DNA of 64,000 bases. It comes from Sympetrum striolatum (lineage: Eukaryota > Arthropoda > Insecta > Odonata > Libellulidae). The stretch spans positions 102,925,657 through 102,989,656 of the forward strand of contig OX388343.1 of NCBI GenBank assembly GCA_947579665.1, given 5' to 3'. The notes under the pieces are model-generated. The model ran no database searches. It saw nothing but the letters and a program-made list of their open reading frames with translations, and was not told where the DNA came from. Every line of letters starts with the position of its first letter. Positions within the stretch are counted from its first letter, which is position 1. Shown here piece by piece: positions 51,990-62,930 of the stretch. The translations under genes and the position numbers were made by a program.

Positions 51990-53080
51990 TGTTAACGAAT
52001 TATAATATAATAATGAACGAACCAGGAATGCACTAATGACCGCTCAATGCAACACGAAATATTCTAGAATAGGAAGAAATTTGCCCTATGAGAGGTAAAT
52101 CGGCCTGTATGAATATCTCATTTCTAATATATGAAGTTAATTCACAGCCATTCAAATTAATGCAAACACCACTCTCATCGTACTTACATGACCTCCATCT
52201 TGCGTCGATTGTAAATGTAGTTTGATGGAAGGATTCCGAGCTCTTAGAACTGCGATATGGAATCCATGAGTGCTCGTCTCGTTGATGGTTGTTTCATCGC
52301 TGATTTAAAATAGTACACGTGTCCACTATTATTCAAGGAAGTCACTGATCGACAGTTAGATCGTCATTATATGACTGGTCTTCTTTAATTGTTAACAATA
52401 CAAGATAAACCAGCCAAGAAGCTGTCCTATTATGCAACTTTCTAACCACGAGTTAAATAAGGTAATCAGTTAACGATCAGAAATGGCTAAGTTAACATGA
52501 AACACTTGGGAATCGACAACTTCACGTCTTTAAACACTACGATAGAAATTCAAAGCTATATGTACAATAATAAGATAAAATATAACATGATGTTTATCGG
52601 AGCACTGGTTTCAATTCATTTCACAGTACTTTCGTAAAGTTTTCGTATCGACAAAAATGGCGGGTTTTCCACAAAGGGTCTGCTACAATTTGATTATTCC
52701 ATAGATACGTTTTTACGTAGTACTCAGTTACTCACAGTGAATAAATTCAGAAAGTACATAATCTAAAGCATTGTTATCAATCATATTCCACGAATATGAA
52801 CACTCACAAGCACTTTAAATGGTATTCCAACTCTAGAACGCCATTTCAGCGCTTCTACTCTTCATCACGAGGTGATTACTCACCACACCTCAAGAGAATT
52901 CCGATTGTCTTTTAAAATATGAAGTACGCAAGTCGCGTTTCTAAGGCAGTGAATAATGGAGGGAAATAGTTTTGTTTCCTGTTATCAGAGTGCTTACTGC
53001 TGAAGTTAAAGGGCTGCGTATTAACCTCCCGGTTTAAGGGAGGACCTGTGTTAAATCTAAAGTCAAAAATATTTTTAAGA
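51990..53080. other. Spacer between the inverted arms
   Basis: No similarity to the arms was seen and no supported gene. A small palindrome, CCTCCCGGTTTAAGGGAGG, lies near 53022-53045. Confidence 0.5.
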
Positions 53081-54450
53081 GGTTATAAATGTTCATCTGT
53101 GCACAGTTCGTTTGTTGGAAGTTGACAATGTTGCTTTAACTTCTGTATTTCTTGATTGTGAGTGTGCCACGGAAGAGAAAGAGTGTGGAAAACGAAATTA
53201 TAGAGTTTAAGCTCTCGACCTGTTATCCAAAAGTAAGTGTTGAAAAGTGCATTATTCTAAATCTGAGATAGAAGAATAGTCAAGATAGAAAACCTCATGG
53301 TTGATTGATTTCACGCTGGAGCTGTACGAATAGCGCATCTTTCGTTCACCTTACGATCACAAAATGCAAGATTTGAAAGTAAGTACGATGATGAGGATAT
53401 ATGCTTTGAATTTTATCTTAAACTACATGTATGTGAGACTTATGAATCCACTTCAAGGGTTAGCATGGACACAATCACCTAGGCAACTACAATGATATCG
53501 AATTCTTAATGCAGATAAATTCGTGTTCGTGATTATGTAGTAATGTTACCATGACGCGATTGACAGTACTTTCAAGGAAGGACATTTGCTTGGATGATTA
53601 ATCTAAAGACACTTATTGACCCTTGATTGAAGCGGTCAAGTATAGTGGTGTTTATCGGTAGTGTAATATGAATGCCAAAGAAGAATTCTATCAAAAACAC
53701 TTCTTCGTTGTCACTTGTTTCATCTTGATACTTTAGTGAATTTGTGAACCATTAATACTGCGAGCGAAGATACCAGATATTGTCGAAGGTTCCTTGACCA
53801 CTACATAACTAAGTAATGTATCATTCAAACAACTCATACGTCTCGTTTAAATGATTCTGCTTCATAAAAAATAGATTTGGAAGTCATCGTAGCACGTTTG
53901 ATTAGCGAGAGAATTGGTATCTTAAAGAGAAATTTCTAAGAGTAAAATATAAGATATTCTCACTTTATTCGTATATATGTACGTCATTTCTTGAAAATCA
54001 TGCACTTTTGATCAAAACGTATCCTTGCAATGAGATCTTGTTAGTAGTTGTGCGTATATTAATTACATCGACATTATTGCTAAATGTTTCTCTTTCGGGA
54101 TGAATGGTTATTAAATTAATATGTAAATCCTTATTTCATTTTCGAAAATAAAGAACCTAAAAATCTAGGAAAAATAGGATCTAGGAACCCTAAAACCTAA
54201 GATGTTTTTTAAGGACCTACAATATTTAGATTATGCAAACTTTGATATGTTTCGATTCAGCAAATCGACGATTTTGCAAATTAAAAAAAAAATATTTAAT
54301 ATCTACGAAAAAATTTATTATAAATTTAAAATGATACTTTAATAAATTCGTTGAAATACAATTGCTATGGTTATCAGTGGAAAATTTTCATGACGGTTGG
54401 TGGGCGGGGCCAAGTTGAAAGATGTTTAAATTTGGACCAATCAGGTGACA
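53080..54450 (+). repeat. Direct partner of 43.1-43.9 kb
   Basis: See 43100-43900. The part from 53815 on is also the start of the right inverted arm, so this segment has both a direct and an inverted relative on the left. Confidence 0.65.
53364..53378 (+). other. Second copy of the short ATG segment and donor
   Basis: ATG, four codons, then GTAAGTAC. Lies about 1 kb upstream of the promoter-like element and exon 1 of the plus-strand gene and could be an alternative upstream first exon. Confidence 0.3.
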
Positions 54451-54460
54451 GCAGTATTGT
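54385..54460 (+). promoter_or_regulatory. Promoter-like GC box and CCAAT box, right-arm copy
   Basis: GGGCGGGG at 54402-54409 and GGACCAATCAGG (CCAAT at 54437-54441) lie 110-170 bases upstream of the ATG of exon 1. Conservation of both boxes in three copies that otherwise differ supports a regulatory role. Confidence 0.55.
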
Positions 54461-54568
54461 TCATCGGTTGCGCAGACGGTTTTTTTTTCAGTTGCTGCCT
54501 GAATTTCTGCGAGCGAGGTCATGCTGACAACCTGTGTTTGAGAAACAGTTGAATTTGAATTTGTTGTC

Positions 54569-54611
54569 ATGCTCAACGTCCATCTTTGTCAACCAGGATT
54601 TCCAGTTATTG
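54569..54611 (+). pseudogene. Exon 1 (5' exon) of the plus-strand gene remnant
   Basis: ATG, then LNVHLCQPGFPVI and one base before GTAAGTCTC. Phase 1 joins exon A at 56834 as a Gly codon followed by NTDIVLAYCPLATFGSES, which stays open to the exon A donor. An upstream ATG (ATGCTGACAACCTGTGTTTGA) would give a five-codon upstream frame. Signal or domain not recognisable from so short a stretch. Confidence 0.45.
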
Positions 54612-56140
54612 GTAAGTCTCTTTAAATACTTTATTAGGTATTGTCTGAGAAATTATTGCTAAAGTGTATTGGTGCATTCAAGAATTTAAATTACTTTCTT
54701 TTGTAATATCAGTGTACGACGCGTCATTTGTTTCATATTGTGATTGATTTTAATTTAGGTTGAATTAATAAGATAACATTAATCTTATTATGTAGAATCG
54801 GAACTGGTTAATACGATTTCGTAAGTACGTTCTCCGGTGTAAAAGCTCGTTAAGCATGGTCATTGGCGACTTAAGTAAACATGTTTGCTTGTTAATAGGC
54901 TTTTAAACGAGAGAAAATTTCCGATAAAGCCTCGGCTTTGCCGCATGTATTCCAAATCTGCCTAGAATACCGATCTGCAGTTTACACGACATTTTTTATC
55001 TGAATAAATTTTTAAATTGGTTCTGTCGTTAATTTTTATGCTTCGGTAAGTGCATGACGTCATAACTTAAACAAGGGAAGATCGTATTTGAATTTTAACG
55101 GAAATTGTGGACACATCGTAGTTGATCACTTATTAATAGAATGTATTACCTTAATATAGTGGAAAATTAATACAGTAGAATAGATTTGTATCGACTTTAT
55201 ATCTACGTAATCCTGTTTGTATTTCTATTCCATTCGCAGTAGCAATACCGGTTTTCTCGCATGATATTGAGTTGCAATATCCCTCTAAGGAGAATAATAA
55301 TTTTTTCACACCAAATTAGTTTCCGATTCAATATGCTATGATCTTTTTTTGGAATTTTGATTAATTTTGAAGCTGGATCCTTGCTTCGTTAAAAAGGTAT
55401 ACTTGTAATAGGAATTAAACTTCTGAATTGATTCTCTAGTGGATATTTTGTAAGTATGCAACTAGTTGTTTCAAGTCGTCATCGGAGATTTGTTTTGAAA
55501 ACCAAAAGTCTTGCAAATTTCAATTACCTTTTCATTACGAGTAACAAGTTGAAATTGAAATTAAGAAACGAGAGAAAAAAATTCCGAGTGAAACTGGACT
55601 TGAATTCAGTGCAGTTTTCATGGGTGAGATTTCCATTTTCCAAGCAATCATATTTTCGGTTTGATTTTACTCTTCCCGTAATTAATAAACAGATCAATAC
55701 GTAGTTTTACTTGAATATATTTTCTAATTAGTCCTTCTGTTAATTTTTAGCCTATTTCAAGTTCTTACTCATAAACATTATGCTAATCCTGGTTTGAATT
55801 GAAAAAGAAATTAGTGGTTGAAGGAAATTTTAATAGATGCATTCTTATCAACGGCATCGAATGTATTAATCGAACCTTCTAAAATTGATTTAAAATCGTT
55901 TTTGTGGCTTAAATTAAAGAAGTTCTAACTGTTCCGCGATGAAAGTGCCTTTGTCATCTTAAACATTAAATTCATTATCTCATAATCAGAACCGAATTTG
56001 TTTATAATGATCGAAATTTAGATTTAAAGTTAGCCTAATCATTTCAGGAATTCTATTCCAATTTTGTACTAATTTGTAAATTTAATTCTCGTCAGCGGTC
56101 GTTATTTTTTAAACTTATTCTTAATGTTGTTCGTTTATGT

Positions 56141-56170
56141 AACCATATATAACCATATATAACCATTTAT
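56141..56170. repeat. Short tandem repeat, 10-bp unit x3
   Basis: AACCATATAT twice, then AACCATTTAT. Absent at the matching place in the left arm. Confidence 0.7.
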
Positions 56171-56502
56171 TTATATTCAAATTGCTTGTTTTACTTCAAA
56201 TTTTCATGGGTTTAGAATGCTCTTCTAATTTTTATCAATTTAGAAGATTTTTCAGAAATTTTAGTTGCTATAGTTCTCTAGTTCCTTGTTGTCTTCAACG
56301 ACGTCATTCAAAATTTAATCGGCATTATTTCATAATCTGAATCATATTTATTCCTTAAGATTTAATTGGAATTAAAATTTAGCTTCATCACTTACGAATA
56401 TTGATCGATTTGGTAAGAATTAGTACTGATATTAATGTTTTTGTTTCGTGTCATGATTTCGATATCTTCAGCCAATGCCTAGGAGTTTAATTAAGGCTTC
56501 TT

Positions 56503-56633
56503 TAATTGGTAATTATTATTAATTGGTATTATTATCAATTTCCGGCCCTGTCAGACTTTTTTCAAGTCCATTTTTGCTTGGGAATTTTCCTGGATGCACG
56601 CCCTTATGTGCAAAGTCACCTTAACCCTTTCCT
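56503..56633. mobile_element. Small insertion private to the right arm
   Basis: The left arm reads straight through where the right has ~130 extra bases (TTTCCGGCCCTGTCAGAC ... CACGCCCTTATGTGCAAAG) flanked by AATTGGTA/TTAATTATTATT-type AT-rich ends. Probably a fragment of a dispersed repeat; type unknown. Confidence 0.4.
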
Positions 56634-56833
56634 TAATTATTATTAGTTATTATCTTCTTAATATTGTGCGATGATATAACAAGATATTTCAAACCGTTTG
56701 GTCAACGGTTGCAAATGAACGGGAATATGTATTTATTAATTACCCGTTTTGCTTTACATTTGCGTGGCTTTTCTGATTTTAATCCTTATATATTTTATTA
56801 ATTTGGAATTTATCACTTTTAATTGTTTGGGAG

Positions 56834-56942
56834 GCAACACCGATATTGTGTTGGCGTATTGCCCATTGGCGACTTTTGGAAGTGAAAGTCGTGCAGGAGA
56901 TCCTTCGATTGTACAAGTCAGTGGATTGGAGCTTCAGCTTAG
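56834..56942 (+). pseudogene. Exon A, right copy
   Basis: 109 bases between TTGTTTGGGAG and GTAAGT. With phase 1 from exon 1 it reads NTDIVLAYCPLATFGSESRA and GDPSIVQVSGLELQL, and ends AG in phase 2. This is the copy in which exons 1 and A are compatible. The next exon (B) is broken on this arm. Confidence 0.45.
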
Positions 56943-57864
56943 GTAAGTACATTTTAAATATTTTTTCATCGATCTCTAATATCACGTACTTTGAAAATAA
57001 CCTCATGTTATGGACTGCTTTTTTTCTCACCGTTTATTATATTATAAAAAAACTGTGAAACGGATTATTATGTAAGTGATTTATTGTTCAATAGTTATTG
57101 GGGTGAAAATAATATTTCATAAGAACTTTGAGTATTACAACATAATCTGAACGACCCTGTAGTAAGTTGCTATCTTTTATAATTCTCATATGGTGTAATT
57201 TAATGGAGAATAATTAGTAAAGCACAGCAATGCAATGGTGAGACATACACTTTCCCTGTTTTTGTATTTTTCTGTGATCAGACGCATTTCACATTTTCCA
57301 CGCATCAATAGATCTATTTAGACGATTTTCAGGGAATTATCAAACTGAAATCAAACAAACATAGTTCACATGCAGTACCGATTTTTAGGACGTCCATTAG
57401 AGTCAGTACACGACAACAAATACCTAGGAGTCACGAAGCATCATCAAGGCTGTTATTGTATTGCAAAAACTATTGAGAAACACGTGGCGATTAAAATATA
57501 AATGCCATTCTCTTTAATTTAAATCGCTGAATCAGCAGTCAGTGAATATATTTGAGCAAAATTGTTATATAGATCAATAGAGATTTGAGAAGTACGTAAA
57601 AGAAATACATTTTACTTCATTCTGTAAATCGCAAAAACATTAGATACGATTTCTACCTCGGCTTAACTTCATTAAAGGCAACTTAGTGATTCCACACACA
57701 TCCCGGCTCTGAATAACACTTTGTCATAAATTGATGATATTTAAGTATTAACGCAAATAATTTAAACATAATGCCATTAAACCAACACAATTTAAGGATA
57801 TGCAAATGAATCCTTAGCCACTCGTGAGTCATCTAAATGTTTAAGAGTGCTACTTCCTAGTAAT

Positions 57865-58060
57865 ATATCCCTCGTACCAATTCCCCCCGGATCAATCCTC
57901 CGGGCGCCGGTGAATTCGTACGATTGATCCCCCGCGCTGATGTTCTAGTATTGTTATTCAGTCTTATATTTATCTACACGCCCTGATTATTGGTTAATGT
58001 TATAATTATATCAACCGGGGGTGGGTTGCGTGGTAGTACTATATCAGCGCGGGGGAATCG
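57865..58060. mobile_element. GC-rich foldback element, right copy
   Basis: Inverted counterpart of 45843-46110 with inner ends near 57924 and 58058. Only one of the CGTACGAATTC-type units remains here, and the right end carries a new palindrome, CAGCGCGGGGGAATCGATCC followed by CCCGCGCTG. Similarity to the left copy breaks there. Confidence 0.65.
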
Positions 58061-58199
58061 ATCCCCCGCGCTGCTGGATGGTAAAAGATGTTGAATAGCA
58101 CTTTCAATGTCACAGAAGAAGAAAATATTGTCATTAACTCTGGGTATTCAGTTCGATCTGTGTACAGTGTTTGTATGTTCGCTTTTAGAACCAAAAGCT

Positions 58200-58305
58200 C
58201 ACGAAAGAAAACGTCCATGTCTGAAGGATTTATTATTTTAGCAAATTTCGAATCATAATCACATAAAATGAAACATGCTTCATAATTGAATCGTTTCATA
58301 TTCAC
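58200..58305 (-). other. Right-arm copy of the NMKR frame
   Basis: Inverted counterpart of 45069-45170, see there. Past DMDVFF the two copies differ because an indel shifts the frame. Confidence 0.25.
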
Positions 58306-58686
58306 TTTGGCAATAATGTGGAAGAAAATTTGAGATAATTTATATACACAAAAACATCACTTTCAATCTATAAATCTTTTAAGCAATACGAAACTAAGAA
58401 ATTCATGTTCTAGCAAATCCCAGCACTGGTCACGTTTTCCAATTCATCAATCTGACTGAATTACATCGATGTTAGTCTGATTACTTTGATGGATTATCAA
58501 TTCTTAATGAATTTAAGATCAGTCCGTAGGTTTATTCTGCTGTTTTACTAGATTGCTTCCGTTGCATTTGCAATTTGTTCCATCTCCATAATTCCTTAAA
58601 CTCTGTTGAAACGTAAATCATCGCATCGTTTTTTGCATTATAAATACGTTTTATTTGTAAGTTTCCAATTACTTGCTTTTTATGAG

Positions 58687-58785
58687 GTTATTCACATTTG
58701 AATGACCCGCTACTGTCATCAGAACCATCAGCTCTTCACCGGGAATTAATCTCGATGGAAGCGGTGGACATCGGTGGAAAGCATC
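58687..58785 (+). pseudogene. Exon B, right copy, disrupted
   Basis: Homologous to 44590-44682 but the frame reaches TGA after LFTFE, and there are further indels around AACCATCAGCTC and CTCGATGGAAGCGG. A 100-codon frame across this region on the plus strand is a by-product of these shifts. Confidence 0.5.
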
Positions 58786-59242
58786 GTAAATCCATTGATG
58801 AAAAAATGAATGGTTTGATGGATCCATCGATGAATTTAAAAAAGTGCCCACTCGAATCCTACATTGGTGTTATTAAAGTTACCTCGGCAAGTTTTATTGT
58901 TTATTGCAAGCATTTAAAAGGGTGTTACAATCAATTCAATATTTTCGTACAGCATTTCAGAATATGCGTAGTTACTACAAATGTGCTTCCTGTTGAGTGA
59001 ATATAAACTTATATATACCCTGTGATCTTTCTTTCGGTATACAGGACTCTCAACATCTGTTACCTTAGAGTGTAGTGATATATAAGAATGACAAGTTACG
59101 AAATCTCTTATCTAATTTCTTTGGTTGGAATTCCACTCTCTTTTACAAAGTTCCCAATCAGTAAGCTATACAGTCCATATTTAACCAATCAAAATCATTA
59201 TAAACCCTTCTATATAAAGGAAACTTTGGCGGTTTTTCTGAG

Positions 59243-59313
59243 AGTTTATTAAATACTGATTTTAAAGTTAATTACATTTAGACTATATTCAGATGATTGT
59301 CTGTGTTCGATAC
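59243..59313 (+). pseudogene. Exon E, right copy, disrupted
   Basis: Homologous to 44073-44142. The frame meets TAA after VY and the donor is changed from GATAGTAAG to GATACTAAG. With exon B it makes the right copy unable to produce the ancestral protein without skipping. Confidence 0.45.
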
Positions 59314-59939
59314 TAAGTTTATGCAGTTATTGCCACTTTAACACCAGACAAGTAAATGAATTTCTATTACGAAATAAAACTATAATTTTTCTGGTTTTTA
59401 TTCTCTACTTCTCACGAAATATTGGACTAGTGAGTAAAAGCAAAAGTATTATTCAGATAACCACAATTAAAAAGAAATGGTTGAACGTTTCTTACTTTTC
59501 TCTGAACGATTTTATGGACGTTTATATTTGCAGGTATCTAATTCGAAAATATAAAAAGGAGATGCAGTTCATTTTGATAAGAAAAAAACGTAAACTTTTA
59601 GCCAATTATGTTGAGAAGTGTGAATATAATCTACACTTTTAAAGAATACCTGATTGTAAATCTTGTATTATTTTTCCTACAAGTACATGCGGCATCTAAA
59701 ACTCCTGACTGCGACTTTATTTGTGAGTAATCCAGTTAAACTTTCTACTTATTCTGCAACTTAATTTTCAAAGGCCATTATTTCACCATTGATAGCGAGG
59801 TAATCTGACAAACTCAAGTAGTTATTTAGAGCTCAGGATTCGTGGTGACAACTACTTGATGTATCTGGAATCAGTTATTTCAATCTGTTCTTAAGTTTTC
59901 CTTCAGAATAAGTAATTAATGATGCATTGAATGGTAGTA

Positions 59940-60151
59940 CAGTAAACTCCCGTTTATCCGAATTGTACGGCGGCCGGTTCGGATAACGAAAATTTCGGAT
60001 AAACCGAAGTACCCGCGTTTAACATCCAGAATTGCGTCAATACCGCGAAATATGAACGTAAAACGTGCGTGCGTAGAATGCTATTGCTATGGTTCTGAAT
60101 AAGCCTGCATGTTTCGGATAAAGTGGATTTCGGATAAACGGGAGTTTACTG
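59940..60151. mobile_element. Pogo/Tigger-like MITE, 212 bp
   Basis: Perfect 23-bp terminal inverted repeats begin CAGTAAACTCCCGTTTATCC at one end and, reversed, at the other, flanked by TA on both sides (59938-59939 and 60152-60153). Inside are further TTCGGATAA motifs in both orientations. The CAGT start, TA target and size match non-autonomous Tc1/mariner-pogo elements. No transposase is encoded. Perfect ends suggest it is fairly young. Confidence 0.9.
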
Positions 60152-60159
60152 TATAATTC

Positions 60160-60940
60160 TATTCAATCTTTTCTAAATTCCTCAGAACAATTAGTAGTAA
60201 TCAATCGCTGCCTACTTGAATTTCTATTAAGTGGAGGCAGTGTTAGTTGGTAGTAATTTAGTAAGAAGTGCATATATATGTATTAAACACCTGCTTCGTA
60301 GGTGCAGAGGAAATAATGCCCAATTCTTGTCAACCCTAGCTAAGGTGCTAATGGATTAAGGCACCTCGAACTGCATCTCTTAGCACCCGTTTTATCTGAG
60401 AGTTGGAGGCTTTAGTCCCACCACCCATCTTGTCAATTTTATTAGGAAAATTATGAGGGATATCTGGGGGTAGCTATTTTGAAAAAACTCGATCTAAATT
60501 AATTGGAATATGTAGCTAAATTTCACCAGTAACACAGTTTGGTCTTCAAAGATCTATGCGAGTAAAACTGAACCTTTTTCTCTACCTATTTCTAATATTA
60601 TTTGCTATCAATTATTCGGATGTTTAAACTTTCATCGCTGCGTAGTATCGTATTCTCGTCTCCATACGATCTGCACCGAGTTCATTTTCCTCTTACGTCA
60701 GAACCATCCTTATTTCTATTCCTAGTGCCCTCGATTCCAATTTTTATACTCTAATATTCTGTTTAGAAGTGTTGATGAGTACCACTTTTTAACATCGAAG
60801 GGGATTACCGTTATATAACTTCATAGATGTACATTAATACGATATTTTTCTTTGTCATCGGGAAATTTATTTTTAAATTATTCTCTTCTTGATATTACTA
60901 TATTCACTAATAAATGATTAATTACTTTGGTGCTTCTATA
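60160..60940. other. Intron-like or intergenic stretch
   Basis: No supported gene or repeat. It leads into the acceptor of exon C. Confidence 0.4.
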
Positions 60941-60948
60941 CTTTGCAG

Positions 60949-61065
60949 TTTAAAGAAAGTGAACTTGCCCAAATTTCGATAAGGCTTTACCGTATGACTT
61001 CACAAATGCAAGTGACCACCGTCAACGGAAGAGGCTGGAGGGACAACGGTAGGCTGGATCTCCAA
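60949..61065 (+). CDS. Exon C of an unidentified gene
   Basis: TTCTATACTTTGCAG is a good acceptor. 39 codons read FKESELAQISIRLYRMTSQM and then QVTTVNGRGWRDNGRLDLQ before CAA|GTTAAG. Phase 0 at both ends. It follows exon E (phase 0) in the reconstructed order. Higher GC and codon-like composition than the surroundings support coding. It lies outside the duplicated arms, so only the plus-strand copy can reach it. Confidence 0.5.
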
Positions 61066-61069
61066 GTTA

Positions 61070-62010
61070 AGTAAACAGACTATACTTTCATATTTTGCAG
61101 ATTAAATTAAATTTCATCATCTTATGGTATTTCGAAGTATTAAAAATTATTGTATTTCAAATTAAGGAAGACATTTTTGAGTGAGATTTATGAATTTAAC
61201 ACAGTTTTTGCTTATTAAAGTATTTATAATTTATATATTTGCTTCTAAAATTCCCAACAAGAGAGAGACATGGCTGTTTTTATATGTCTGATAATATTAA
61301 AATAACTTATTTCCTCCTTAGCATTTTGCCAAATATTCAAATTGAATAATCACATTCATATATTCCTTCTGAGTCCATGAACTATTTAAATTATTGCATT
61401 ACATTATATTTAGATTTGTATATTTCCCTATTATGTTGAGTTTCTATGTAAATGCCGATTTGAATGTGACTTTACCACTACGTTTAGATGAATGTTGCAT
61501 TAAAAACAATCGTTGGCTTATAAGCTAGTCAAATCAAACTGTACAGACTCCGTAAAATCCTTTTTCTCATAAAATTCGATATTTAACTTTCGATTGACTT
61601 TCCTATTAATAAAGCAATAAAAGAAGGATATTGAGTACCCGCCGTTAGTTGTCAGATGAAAATGACGTATCTGACATCCTGGAGAATGGATTTAAATTCA
61701 CTTTTTTTTCTCAATTATTATTATAAAATAAGGAATTAATATTTGGAGATTCTAATGATTGCTAAAGATCAATGTTTTGCGAGAAAAACATAGTTTTTCC
61801 AGAATTCTTTCGGCATATTAGCGCATTTAGCAAGGCCATTCATTCCACTTTTTAGAAATGAAGAAATCTGGCTGAAATATAACTTGTGGAATAAGTACAA
61901 TTTGTTTTACATACAGATTCACAAATCTCAAGGAAAATACTTAATTATTTTTCAACATGCGATGTAAATTAAATTTTCCTTAGCAGAGGAAAGCCTATGA
62001 CTTAAACAGT
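61070..62010. other. AT-rich intron-like stretch
   Basis: Between exon C and the SINE pieces; stops in all frames, nothing supported. Confidence 0.4.
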
Positions 62011-62021
62011 GTAGTACAAGA

Positions 62022-62100
62022 AGTGAAAAATAGTGACTTTGCTGGGACTCGAAGCCAAGCACACCACTCTAAAGGATGTAGCTTTGTAGATTATTAGATA
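62022..62100 (-). mobile_element. tRNA-like SINE piece, inverted partner of the next
   Basis: On the minus strand GGCTTCGAGTCCCAGC (B-box-like) is followed by AAAGTCACTATTTTTCACTT. The same order occurs on the plus strand at 62180-62225. Confidence 0.45.
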
Positions 62101-62129
62101 AGATACTAGTATTTTAGTGGTTGGAATGA

Positions 62130-62225
62130 CGGTAATTTTGGATTGGATTGGTTTACCCGTCCGGAATGTGAGAGACCCGGGTTCGTGTCCGAGTCAAGTC
62201 ACTATTATTTCACTTCTCGTAAACA
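62130..62225 (+). mobile_element. tRNA-like SINE piece
   Basis: GGATTGGATTGGTTTACCCG could hold a degenerate A box; GGGTTCGTGTCCGAGTC is B-box-like and is followed by AAGTCACTATTATTTCACTT. Together with 62022-62100 it forms a head-to-head inverted pair inside the C-D intron. Confidence 0.45.
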
Positions 62226-62275
62226 CCTTTTTTGTTATTCGATGCATTATGAATTTGGATTTGTTTGTCTTTAAG

Positions 62276-62390
62276 GATTAATGGAGATCTGCAATCTATT
62301 CACATATCGAAACTGCCCAGGTATGATGTGACTACGCAGAGAAAAACATCACCGGAGATCCACATGGAGACGTCGGAGTTCAAACTTAAG
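62276..62390 (+). CDS. Exon D of an unidentified gene
   Basis: After TTTGTCTTTAAG, one base and 38 codons read INGDLQSIHISKLPRYDVTT and QRKTSPEIHMETSEFKLK, ending CTTAAG|GTAATG in phase 0. It needs phase 2 from the exon before, whereas exon C ends in phase 0, so an unseen exon or a different C donor is required. Family not recognised. Confidence 0.5.
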
Positions 62391-62726
62391 GTAATGAGAA
62401 TTTTTAATTAATCCGAATCGCTGTATTTCACCTTCTGGCCTTTTTAAACATAGAAATAGAGAAGTACGTCTATTCTACGATCTCAATCTTAAACATTTAT
62501 TTGGTTCATATTAGTATAACGTCATCGTCGTCATCAATATCGCTCCCCCAAAGGGATACTATGTTATTGGTGCCTTCCTTATATAAAAATTTATCCACAT
62601 GTATAACTCGAATGATTAAAAAATAAATGACTTACCTACTATTAAAATATTTTGGTTCAAATAGATAAATTATGGTTCAAGAAGGGTTTGAACCGGCTCC
62701 CGATTAGAGACACTTCAAAAAAAAAA

Positions 62727-62930
62727 AAACAGCAGACTGTGTGCCCTCTTAATTTATGGGCGTTATCGAATTTCCAGGCCCTTTGCTTCAAATTGAACTT
62801 TTTCAATTTCTGCATCTTTCTTAATGATAAAGTGCTTTTGCATATTAGCTCCCACCGGGAATTGATCCAGGGACCACTTTCATCAAACGCGCTGTCCACA
62901 TGACTATCCGGGAGCGTTGACACGTTGATA
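62727..62930 (-). mobile_element. tRNA-derived SINE, copy 1
   Basis: Minus strand: TCCCGGATAGTCATGTGGAC is the tRNA-like head and GGATCAATTCCCGG the B-box region. The tail contains TTGAAGCAAAGGGCCTGG. It is a diverged direct copy of the next element. Confidence 0.6.

Larger units (their letters stand above)
53815..59485 (+). repeat. Right arm of a long inverted duplication
   Basis: Antiparallel partner of 43905-51986. The spacer between arms is about 51.99-53.81 kb. This arm has a private insertion near 56503-56633. In gene orientation (plus) it carries promoter-like element, exon 1, exon A, and damaged exons B and E. Confidence 0.85.

Noticed and set aside
58698..59000. A 100-codon plus-strand frame
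   Set aside because: It results from frameshifts in the damaged right copy of exon B and runs into intron-like sequence; the left arm does not keep it.
60949..62390. Assigning exons C and D to a bridge-like lipid-transfer (VPS13-type) protein
   Set aside because: The alternating hydrophobic pattern is suggestive only; no diagnostic motif is visible, so no name is given.
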